From assembly GCF_000004075.3 (NCBI RefSeq), contig NC_026656.2, positions 20,594,607-20,658,606 on the forward strand: a stretch of DNA of 64,000 nt, in the 5' to 3' direction. Positions 46,664 through 58,000 of this stretch are shown here, in pieces; position 1 is the stretch's first letter; each line of letters begins with the position of its first letter. The notes under the pieces are model-generated. The model was not told where the DNA came from, did no database searches, and saw only the letters and a program-made list of their open reading frames with translations. The translations under genes and the position numbers were made by a program. Source of the DNA: Cucumis sativus. Taxonomy: Eukaryota > Streptophyta > Magnoliopsida > Cucurbitales > Cucurbitaceae.

Positions 46664-47323
46664 GACCCACTCCCGAAACTATGAGAAGAAAAGTATTGGA
46701 TCCTTATGAAAATTTCAGCCTCTTCTTGACATTAATATTTTTGACTTTTGACTTTGACCAATCCTCTTGGCTTCTTTGTCAATTCTCAATCGAATTTATC
46801 GTTCTAAATTTCTAATCCTTCCCACTTGGTTTTAGAGTATTTAATTTGGGATATTTGGTAGTCATGAGAATAATCTTAGTTAGTGTGAGTGCGTTGGTTG
46901 CTGTTCAGAATTTGGTGAGGTTTTAAATATTATTTTGGTTCTTCTTATCGGCTTTGATTTTATTTTGGTATTTGTTTCTTTAAGATGTTTGTTACGGTCT
47001 CATCCTCTTACTTTTATTTATTTTTAAAATTTGATAATTTTGTTATGGGTTCCTAAACATAACCCTTTAATACATGTTTATAGCCCAGTCTAATGGGTTG
47101 AACCTATATTTTCAAGATGGTTGAGTTGTCAATTAAAATAGCCTATCTTAATTTTTCAACCCAATCCGTAAAATATGGGTTAGATTGGATTGTCGAGTAG
47201 TATTTTATTTCATTTCTAATTTAACGATTTGCTAACTTTCCAACTTTTCATACAAACTTTAACTCACTACACCATTGTTTAACAAAATACTCCTAACTTC
47301 ACTTCTATTAAATAAATAATAAA

Positions 47324-47354
<31 letters not shown>

Positions 47355-49928
47355 TAATTCGGTTGGGTTGGGTTGGGTTGAATCAAAATTTTCAATTCCA
47401 AACCGAGATCCAATTTAACCCAGAAAAATCAAAATTTTCAATTCAATTCATATGATATGAATTGAATAGTTCAAATTGTTGGGTTATCCGAGTTAGACTA
47501 GAATGGAGTGTCGTGACACAATTTTAATATGAAAATGTAGGATCAGTAAAGTTACTAGGATTATAACAAACAATAGGTTAGGGTAATATGAATGATTGAT
47601 ATATGCTTTATTTTATTATTATGTATTTTAGAAATATGTCAACTTCTATGTTTCTTCAACTTCTTAAGAATATGGATAGTGTCACAATCTAATGTTGGTT
47701 TGAGCCAATCCAAATTGATTGACAAATTCAATTGGTTGGATTTTATTAGAAGTATATATGTAATTATAAAAATCAAATTGATTGACAAATATACTTGCGG
47801 TGGGCCAAATCATATTAACCAATGGTGGACATTAGCATAATTTAACATCGAATACTTTTCTTCCACCGTAGTTGTAAACTGTAATGTGACATGTTCTTAG
47901 AAAAAGAAACCATATCAATCAGCCATGATTGAGTAATTTGGGATTTTTAAGATCAACTTCAAAATTAAATATAACTTTAATCACTTCAAATTAATTTAAT
48001 ATTTATTCTCATGCTTGTAAATATAATTTTGTTTTTCAATCATGAAATCCATGTTTATTGTGATTTTATTTTAACCATCCAATTATATGGTATTTACTAT
48101 CTAAATTTTAAATTTGTCTCAATTTATAAATATCTTTGTGACTTTGAAGAGTATTCTATAGACTCTAAAACTTGTCTTTCCATGTTTTTCAACATAAAAT
48201 TTGAAACTATTTGATGTTTTCTATAATTTATGTATAAACAGCTATTTAAGATTTTATCAGATAAATTAGGTCAAATTGGACTTTGGAACGGTTACATTTG
48301 TTTATAAATTAAGGTATTTAATTTTATAAAAACAGGGTAAATTTTTATAATTATTGTAAGCTTAAGCATTTAATTTTAACGTTGTAGAAGTTTAGTAGTT
48401 CAATTTTTACAATAAAACCAACCTGAGCTAGCTCAACTAAGTACATGACAATTTGTCCTAAATTTTCTAAAAAAGTTTTACAATTATGTTTAGTAGTTTC
48501 TTTTTATATAAAAAAAAATTATTATGTTTTGAAGATTTCTTGCCATTTAGTTTTTGAAACACTATTTATTCCTCATCTTCCCTTGCAGACAAAATGGTTT
48601 CTATAGCCTTCGCAGCATTGCACCTACCGGTGTTAATCTAAGATTTAATGCTAAAAAAAAAAAAGGAAATGAGTGTTAGTAAACTAACTTTGAAGATAAG
48701 TTTGTTTAGTAACTTTTCTTTTCACTTTGTTTCTAAAGATAAATTAATAAATTAGTTAGATATTAGAAAAATTATAATTGATGACCATTTTAAGAATAAT
48801 AATTAAGGATATGACAACATTTTAAGAAAATTACAAATATAGCAAAACTATCGATAAACTTGTATGATCTATCTAATTACTAAATTTGTAACTATCCCTA
48901 GATATTAAATGCAAATGAGTTCATCTTTTAGGGATTTTGGTACAATTATTTTTTTATTCGTTGTTGAAGACATTCTTGTTCTAGAACCAAGAGCATGGAT
49001 TCAACCATTCTTTTTATATGATAATTGGTGTTTCTATTAAATAAGCATAAGATTTCAATTTAAAGTCAATTATCAATCAAAAGACTGATTCGTGTATTTT
49101 ACAAGGATTGAAAGATCCTTCTTTCTAATTAATGTGAAATCCTCGTCTTATCTACAAGAAAAAAAATCATATTATCCGCATGTTTAGGTTAAGAAAAACA
49201 CTAAATTAAACTATGGATCAATTTTAATTATACTTTAGACTTTCAAAATTTTCATCTAACCCTTGAAATTTGGAATCTTTTACGAAACATCCGTTGAATC
49301 TAAACACATATGAGAAGTAAATTGGGGATTAGAGTTAGCAAAAAAAAAAAAAAAAAAAATCCATAAACGAAAGAGTGGAAAATGGATTTGTTGTACGTGT
49401 TTTTAAATTTCTATATATGTGTTTAAATTTATTCACATTGGAAGATTCGGAGTTGTACGAAAATTTTCAAATTCGTATAGCAAATTGTTTAACTTTTATA
49501 ATTTAACATCATAACTCAAAATTTTAGCAGAATGAAAATGAAGATTTGAAACCACATGGAGAATTTGTTATGTTCACTATAGCAACTCACACTTATACAA
49601 AGTGCATGAAATATCAAAGAAAAATGAAACAAACAAAAAACAACAAACTGATACAATCTTCTCTCCCAAATTGTGTCATTTTATTATACATGTAAGACAA
49701 GAAATTCAGAAAAAGAAAGAAGGATTAAGAAAAACCTCACCACCAAGAAGAAAAATTAGGAAGAACAAAAACCTCAACTCTACATTTTTGTGTATAAATG
49801 AACTTATACTGTTAAAATCTCCAGAATGAGTTTCCTTTCAGTTTTTTTTTTTTTTTTTTCTTTCTTTTTTTGGGTAAGTTAAATTAATCAATGGAGAATG
49901 TGAAATCAATTGGGGAGCATTTTATGAA
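46664..49928. other. Spacer between the zinc-ribbon and calmodulin-binding genes
   Basis: AT-rich, with a TA run (47331-47354), a TTGGGTT-rich repeat region (47080-47490), poly-A runs near 48653 and 49340, and the 3' UTR of the minus-strand gene just before 49928. No coding gene is recognised. A very short frame at 48594 (MVSIAFAALHLPVLI) is too small to judge. Confidence 0.55.
47080..47490. repeat. TTGGGTT/AACCCAA-rich dispersed repeat with (GGTTG)4
   Basis: (GGTTG)4 at 47361-47380 is preceded by ATGGGTTGAACC and TCAACCCAATCC and followed by AATTTAACCC and TTGTTGGGTTATCCGAG. TTGGGTT and AACCCAA alternate in both orientations around a TA run. It looks like a decayed transposable element or satellite-like dispersed repeat; termini were not found. 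Confidence 0.45.
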
Positions 49929-51317
49929 TCATTTAGATGAAGATTCATAGTCAATGACTGTCTGAAATGCTCCTGCCAATGCTCTTACCTTGTTCTTCCT
50001 CTTTTCCAAAAGCTTACTTGCTGTCTCCTCTATTACATGATTGTACATTGCTGGTGACTCTTTTCTCCCTGGTCCTCCTTGTCGTGGTTTCGCCGTTTTC
50101 TCAGTCGATTCGGCTTCTTTCTCTGTTGTCTCTGCTGCTTTTGGTGTACTGTTTTGATCACTTTCTTCCTTGCAACTCTCCCCATCTAAAACAGAATCTG
50201 TCTCACTCTTCTCTTGATCATTCTTGTTGTTTATGCTTTCCTCTAATGCAACAACTTCCTCTTTTTCCACTTCAATTCTCTTTGGGTTGTCCTCTTCTTT
50301 TGGTTCTTCTCCTTCCCTTTCGTTTTGTTCTTGATTTGCTAATGAAATTTCAGTCTCAACTGTCCTTGGAGTTTCTTTTTGTTCTTCCACCTCTTTATTA
50401 GTAACAACTACTTTCAAGATCTCTGTGTCAGTCTCATCTTTATCCAAAACTGCCTTCTTTTCCACCTGATCAAGTCTAATTTGTTTGTCCAATTCAGGCA
50501 TTGGATCAGGAAGATACGGATCGAGTTCGCACTCGATCTTTTTCAAATCCTCCTCGTTAACACCGAGAACGAAAGAAGGACTCTGATCTACATGTTCAAC
50601 AGCATTCTTAGACTTTGGAACTATTTCTGCAGAAGCAGAAGCTGAAGCAGAAGCAGAAGCAGAAGCTGAAGCAGAAGCAGCAGCATTGCTAGATTCTCTC
50701 CTCAAGCTTTTCTTTACATAACTACTACTAGTTTTTAAACTCTGAATTGGTGGTTGTGGTTTCCCTCCCACCTTAGAACTTTTAGAAGATGATCTCTCCA
50801 AAAAACCAGGCTTTGTAGAATGGCCAATTGTAGTGGTGGTGGTGGAAGGTTTAGCCCCAAAAGAGGAAGACCGGACAGGAACATGAGGAGTCCTATTCCT
50901 CGGTCCAGGGGAACGAAACGGCTTCCCCAAACGTGGTACGGTCGGGGGAGGTTTGTCGAAAGATCTTCTTCTATTCAAACTAGGTCTGCCCTCAGGTATA
51001 GGTGCAGGGCCAGACTTACTCCTTGCTATAGGCTTGAAGTTATGGTCATTGCGGGAGCTGGCAGTTGATTTGAGATAATTTGGGACGTGTTTTTCGGGAA
51101 GAATGGAAAGAGAAGAAGGGGCAGAGGAAGGAGAAGAAGGAGCAGAGGAAGGAGAAAAAGAAGGAAATTTTGGATCAGTGGAAGAGATAATGCCTCTAGG
51201 AGATGATTTTGGAGTTCTTTTAGTTGAAGTATTGCTAGGAATGGTGACAGAACTTGGAGGTGTGATCTTTCTCTCCTTCCCCAAACCACAGCTTTCTTTT
51301 GATCTAGTTGTTGCCAT
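49929..51317 (-). CDS. Disordered protein with C-terminal plant calmodulin-binding-type domain
   Basis: A single coding exon of 462 residues. The N-terminal half is basic, Ser/Pro-rich and disordered (RPSLNRRRSFDKPPP, PRLGKPFRSPGPRNRT). An (Ala-Ser) run follows at about 215-235. The middle is highly acidic (Glu/Lys-rich, about 250-410). The C-terminus, from PAMYNHVIEETASKLLEKRK through VRALAGAFQTVIDYE, is the helix found in plant calmodulin-binding-domain proteins (Pfam CaM_binding group). It is basic and amphipathic and should bind Ca2+/calmodulin. Such proteins are often annotated as microtubule- or muscle-like by compositional bias; I give that no weight. A leader intron and uORF lie upstream. 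No catalytic domain is seen. Confidence 0.83.
   Translation of the reverse strand: MATTRSKESCGLGKERKITPPSSVTIPSNTSTKRTPKSSPRGIISSTDPKFPSFSPSSAPSSPSSAPSSLSILPEKHVPNYLKSTASSRNDHNFKPIARSKSGPAPIPEGRPSLNRRRSFDKPPPTVPRLGKPFRSPGPRNRTPHVPVRSSSFGAKPSTTTTTIGHSTKPGFLERSSSKSSKVGGKPQPPIQSLKTSSSYVKKSLRRESSNAAASASASASASASASASAEIVPKSKNAVEHVDQSPSFVLGVNEEDLKKIECELDPYLPDPMPELDKQIRLDQVEKKAVLDKDETDTEILKVVVTNKEVEEQKETPRTVETEISLANQEQNEREGEEPKEEDNPKRIEVEKEEVVALEESINNKNDQEKSETDSVLDGESCKEESDQNSTPKAAETTEKEAESTEKTAKPRQGGPGRKESPAMYNHVIEETASKLLEKRKNKVRALAGAFQTVIDYESSSK
50629..50685 (-). repeat. In-frame trinucleotide-type repeat encoding (Ala-Ser)n
   Basis: A GCAGAA/GCTGAA hexamer array on the plus strand encodes an alternating Ala-Ser run on the minus strand, between the basic and acidic halves of the protein. 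It is probably length-variable. Confidence 0.93.
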
Positions 51318-52060
51318 TCAGCTCAACTACTTCTTGGGGTTTGATAGTTTTAGCATTTACCTGCATTTTCAAACGCCATTCCACAACTTTTAATAAACAT
51401 CATATCTGCTTAAATTCCTTCGAAACACACTTTCGTCTCCAGATCAGAGGTCAGAAGTTCAGAAGAAAAAAAAGAAAGAAACAAATGCATTTTCATATAT
51501 ATCATTTTCAAAAGTTCCATTCTCTTCACAAAAACAACTGCCATAATCTCAATCTATACACTTATTCATGAGGAAAAAGAACAGAAAAAAGTGGACTAAC
51601 ACAAAATTTGAATCCTTCCATCCCATGGGATAATTTAGATGAGTATTTGGTTCATAGATTTGGCTTATGTAATCAAAGATTTATAAGCTAAATTCAAAAA
51701 GCTCATAAGCCTTCTGTTAGATACACATCCACCACAAAAGTTCAAATTTCTCCCAATCCTACATTTACTTATAAAGCTCAAAATCCAAACACTCTTTTCA
51801 TCATGAATGAAACATAAACAAAGATTGATCAAAACAAACCCAATTAAATTAAGGAAGTAATTAGCATATGGATGATTATATATGACACCCTCTTTACCTT
51901 TCTTGAAGCCGAAAGTTGGATGTTGGGAATTATTGAAAGTGTAGAGATAAAAAAGAGAGAAGCAAGAAACATACCTTGGGAAAGGAAAGAAAGAAACCAT
52001 GGAGTGAAGAAATGGGAAATGATGATAAAACAGAAAAAGGGAAAAGAATGAGTTTGAAAG
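51318..52060 (-). promoter_or_regulatory. Leader, leader intron and uORF of the calmodulin-binding gene
   Basis: On the minus strand CCCAAG|GTATGT (exon end 51975) and TGCAG|GTAAATG (exon start 51360) are good splice sites that bound a 614-base leader intron (51361-51974). The second leader exon has a uORF at 51356-51327 (9 codons plus stop), which ends 9 bases before the main ATG. The transcription start should lie near 52000-52060. Confidence 0.45.
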
Positions 52061-55000
52061 AAATTGAGAATTTAGTTTATTTCTTCTCTCTCATTTTTTA
52101 TTTATTTTGAATTTTGTTATCAATGGAAAGAGACCCATTAAAGTCGACCATTACAATGGTTGACCTTTTCAATGATTTGACCACAATCTGTTGTTCTTCG
52201 TTTGGTTTCTCCTCATCTTTAGGAAAGATGGAAAAATAACATCCCATCCCCATGCCTTCAATTCTTCTTCTAATTAAACCTCCTTCTTCATTCTTATGAA
52301 TTTAATTCAATTTGCAAAACCCAACCAACCAACAAATCCATTCTTTTGGTTCACTTTAATTGTATCAATTTCATTTTATAACGGACGTTTAATCTCTCGT
52401 TCGGGCATGTATAGTACTAAAAAATAGTTTTATAGATGTTTGTATTCTTTTCTCAATTCACAAAGTGTTGATGTGAAACGACCTAATCTTAAAGACGATA
52501 AAATGAAAACATAACGTTATGATAAATGTCATGAAGCACTATCGCGTTACGGGTGTTTCTCTTGTCGCAAAACAATCCAATCTCTAACACAATATTCGTT
52601 ACAATTGTCATGATGGGCGGCGGAATGCTCTATAACATAAGCAAACGGCTAGTTTTGATTGATTTTTTTAGAAGGGTTATTTGACACTAATGTCATTGGG
52701 ATTAAGTCATCCATTAAAAAAAATTCGTGATATAATATTGAGACTACATTTTGCAATTTGGTAAAATAGGTTTTAAAAATTAAACTCGTAGTCCTAACTT
52801 ATTACTTTTGCAAACAAAAGTAGAAAAAAAAATTAAAACAAGCACAATATATAAATTTTTAAAACAGTACGAATGCACCCGATACACATAATATTCTTGA
52901 TATTTTTAATACACACGATCAAAATTTAAAAATTGGTGTAAAAGTTAAATAATATTTTTGAAATATAGACATAATCAATCCATAAACTTGAAAAGTGAAA
53001 TTTAGAAATATATTTTAAAATTAGTTCAATTTTCTTCCTAAACATGTTGATTAATACCAATTTCTAAACTCAAATAAATGTAGTAATCTTTATATCCGAT
53101 TAACTCTATAGTAAAAACATATAATAAAATAACTTGAATTATATATAATACACTCAGCTTTGACATTGGTGCAACTCCCATATAATTAAAATTAACGTCA
53201 AACCATAAATTAATTTTGCTTTTATAAAGAACTAATTATTTTATTCTCATAGTATTCTTTTGTTGACAATTTCATGGATGAAAATTAATATTGATTAATC
53301 AATATCATAACATGTATGAAAGAAGTCGACATTTAATCAATTTTCTAAATCAACATCAAATATCACACCTGATATGCACAAAGCGAAGGGAGTTCGAGAT
53401 CGATATTGACCTAACATTTGGTGTAATGATTCAAAGTACATAAAGAAAAAAAAATATATGTCCATTTTTCAGTACAAAGTCAAGAGTGTTATCCGAACTA
53501 GGGTTGGTATCTAATTGAAACTTTTTTACCTCGACTACAAGGTTTTTAATAAATTAAGAGTAATCTTATTTTTTTCTATAATTATAAGAATAGAGATCAA
53601 ATTATATTGTCGTTTATCTATAGTTGATAGGATGTAACAATTGACACTTGATTTCATCGTGGTTTAAACAACTTGGGTATCGGAATTTAGAAATTTGGAA
53701 TTGAAATTTTGGGTTCAATAACTAACTTTGTTAAAAAGCATTAGTTTTATTATTTTTCTTAAATTCTTAAAAGAAAAAAAAATCTTCTATTTAATTCCTA
53801 GGAATGTTTTTTTTTTTTTATAATCTTAATCTTAATATAAATATATAAAAAGCTTTGAAATAAACAATTTTTGTCCATATGGCAGTGCCTTCCACAATGT
53901 AATTAGTAGCCATCACGTATGAGAGAGAATAAGCTTTAAAATTATTTCTTTGACCTTTTGCCATATGCCACCATTTAGCAATTTTCTTAATCTTCTTTCC
54001 TTTTCTTTACAAAATTTATATATAAAATTGAGTGAACTTTAAATCATTTGTTCTTTCTCCTCGCAGCACTTATTCTCACGTCCTCTTTTGCAATTAAAAA
54101 TCAATTATAATAGGCATGAAATTTTGATTAAATAATTGAAATTTTATTTAACTTTTTCGTGTAAATTAGTAATAGAAATGAATGGTCTCCAGATTCTTTA
54201 TCAGTTGATTTTTTTTTTTCAATGGACGTTTCTTATTGCTTGTACGTATGAAGAAACGAACAAGCAAAGTTTTTCTTCAATTTTTTTATTTAAATTTATG
54301 GTGAATATAGTAATTTTAATTGATTAATTATATATATATAAGTAAACAAACGAACATAATTTCTTTATTCAGTTTAATTCATTCAACCTTGAGATGGTCT
54401 CTTACGTTCTATTCTTCATGCTCTAATTAAAATGTATTAAAAATGCGGAAAAAAAATTAACATGATATTTTAATTTAAACGGTATTTTTGAATCATTGGG
54501 ATACTTAATAATGTTTTTCTGTGGATGAAATTTATATAATTAGAATTACTCGTTTAAACATATTTGATTGAATTATTATAGTTGGATTATAATAAAAGTT
54601 TGTGTTTTAATTTAAATGAAACTTTTAAATAATTTGTACTGTTAGCAAAAAAAAAAAATTAGTTTTTTTAAAGTAATTATATTTAGCTTAGAATATACAC
54701 ATCCTAAAAAATAAAATAAAAAATAGACATTTTTAAATATATCAAGAGATTAAAACTTTTTTTAAAAAATTTAGTAGAATCATCAAATTTTCTATACTTC
54801 ACGGAGTATTTTTGTTATATTTTGTATATGTGTATATATATATATTGGTATTTATAAAAATAAATAATTGCTAAAAAAAGAAAAAGAAAATTCTAAATTT
54901 GTAAGAATAAAAATGTGTATATGTTAACGACAAGTCGTTAGGGTTTGTTTGAAATGAGGGTGAGGCTTTGCTGAAACGACAAGTGACCTGGCAACGGATT

Positions 55001-58000
55001 AATTGGGTTTGCCTCATCACCATGTTATGTTAGCCGTTAGGTGACTTCCAATTGGAACTAATCTCTTTTCTTCTTCTTTTTTCCTCTTTATATATAATAT
55101 CATGTCAACATTTATTTTAATTAAACTATTATGCTTTCCTTTTCTTTTCTTTTCTTTTTTTTATTTAAAGATTAAATCACAAGTTTAGAAAAACGTTTTT
55201 TTATTTTTAAGTTTTGTGTCAAACTTTATAAAGTTTTAAACTCAATAATAATAATAATTTATGATCTTTATGTAATTAGCTCTCGATTAGGTATTTAATA
55301 AGTCATTCAACGATTCGATCGTTTTTTTTTTAAGTTTACAGATTTATGGATATTAAATCAAAAGATTGTCTATTGAATTTACTTTTCTTTTTTATTATTT
55401 GGAAAATAAATTTAATTTTCACTAATAATTTTTTATGGTTTGTTATTTTCTTCTACTAATTTTGTTTTAAATTAAATGAATTTTTGAAAAAAAAATATAA
55501 AGAACTTGTTTTAATAATATATTATTATAATTTAAATGTTACTGTTAACAAATTTAATGTGGAAAACTATAATAGAAAAAATGGGATGAATTTAAAGAAA
55601 ACAAATAAAATAAAGATAGTTACAACACAACACAAGACTTTCTTTATTATATGCAAAATTTAATTTTATATATTATGGTTTATTATATGAGTTTATTAGA
55701 CACCAAAATATCAATTCCACCAATGTTTTTGATTTTGATGTTTGATTAGATACGAAAATAAAGAAAAATCTTTATAGTTAAATTGTCTATGTTTGTATTT
55801 AATGAAAACCTTGTGACATTATGGTGAACCTAAGTACTAATTTACGTAAAGAGAGTCTAATATCAAATTTAGTAACAAGAAGTAATGAATTTAATAGCGA
55901 ACTAAAAAGTTTATTTTTAAATATTTAAACAGAAAATTATATTAATTAGCATCGAAAACTAAAGATTAGCGGTACGAAAGTGTCTAATATTGTTTTAGGT
56001 CTTTTAGATAATTTTTTATTTTGTACGTAACCTTACCTAAATAATTGGATGTGTTTATAATTCTTAGCAACAAAATGAACTAAAATATATCGTTATTTTT
56101 TTTTGCAAATTATTTATTGATATGTTTAAAGCAAGAAAGTAAATTAATTAGCTTTTAATATAAAGTCAAAATTGCTTGATTAATAAAGTGATAATTTATG
56201 TATTAATTATAAAGTTGTAATTATAATTTGGACCTTATCCTTTCCCTAAAGTTTTATATTTTGTTTTGTTTTGGTTTAAGAGAGTTTGATTCGGCTACGC
56301 CACTAATTGTTAAAGTTTCAAAAAACTCAAACCCTTCAACTCAATCCCTCTCTCACTAAGTCATATCAAGTCCCAATCATATTATCAATTCACAAATTAA
56401 ATCATGTTTAACTTTATACAATATTATATATTCTATTCAATTTATCAACTAATTTAAGTCTCATCCATATATATATATTTTGAAAAATCTCGTCCATATG
56501 TATTTTGTATTTGTTATGTGTTATTCTTATTCTATTAATTTACTATCTAAAAGAAACTTGAATAGTGAGTGAGTTATTTATAACTTTAAGTAATTGAATC
56601 ATATGTTTGGTTGAGTATTTATTTTTAAGGTTAAAAAATAAGAATAAGAATTTTTACGAAAATAACTAATTTACTCGACAAATTAAAGATCTTTATTGTT
56701 TTAGTTTACAATTTAGTCTTTAAACTATAATATGTAACAACTTGATCGATGTACTTTCAAACTTGTAATATTTAGTTTTCATAATGTTAATAAATTGATC
56801 GAAATCAAATATTAATTTTTATTATTTTGTGACGTATTCCTCTTTATTTAAACAACAAAAAAATCTACCCATTTATTACTAAATAAGACTAAATTATTAT
56901 TTTTTAAAAGAAAAATCTATAAACAAAGTAATTTTTAGCTTCTAATTAATTTGTTGCAGCACTCCCTATTATATTAGATAATTAAAAAAATAGTATGATA
57001 TCTAAAGTTATTGAATGGAATTTGATAAGTTATCACAATTACGGAACTTAGCACGTGTGTTTATCTCACCTCACGTGTGATTTTTTTGTTAAATTGTATA
57101 TACTTTTTAATTAATTAAAAAGATCATCACTAACTAGTAATTTTTTTTATATATATCTTATGAGTTTTTTTTTAATAGGTTAGTTTCGTGAAATTGGATT
57201 AAAAAATAATAATAATACATATTTTTGTTATATTGTTGGTAAGGAATTAAAACAATGAATTGAAGGGGTATGGATTATTGTTATATTAATGTGTTAATTT
57301 GGAGCAAATGGCAATGAGAGATCATGGCAACTTAATTATATAAAAGATTAATATATATATATAATATATGTATAAGTAGACCAAAGTGGGAAACAACTTT
57401 GGTCATCTTAATAATAATTCATTCCCACTTTCCAGCCAACATAGACCAATATTTCATCAAAATTTTCTTCTCATTATTATTCTTATTCACACATCTTATT
57501 ATATTAGATTAGATTATATATGCTTATTAATCATGCTACCTAGCTTATTCTATGTCCCACATATGCCTTTTAATCTACCTAGCTAAATAATAATATCCTC
57601 TTATGTCCCTTTAATTCCCTTCTCTTTCTTTTTATTAAAACAAACCATATAAAAGTGAAATCGATATTGTTCGCTTTAAACTATATAGTTATTTACTTGT
57701 GTGTGTATATATAAGAAAAAAACTTGAGTGCTCCCTAAGATGCACTCCAAAAAATAGTGGAACAAAATACTGTCGCGCCATATTTTTTTAAAATAATTGT
57801 TGTCGAGTGTGAGAAGTACAAGAGATAGGTACATTCTATTATACACACCTAATCATTTCTTGAACATATCTTAATTATCATTTATTGACAACATGAAATG
57901 GTTTTAATGAAAAAGGGTTGTGTTTGAACCTAAAAAATGAAAACTATACAAAGGTGTTTTTTCACTTCTCCACCTAACTTAAACTATACCTCCGTTTTAG

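Noticed and set aside
47361-47380. Interstitial telomere repeat
   Set aside because: The unit is GGTTG/TTGGG, not the plant TTTAGGG.
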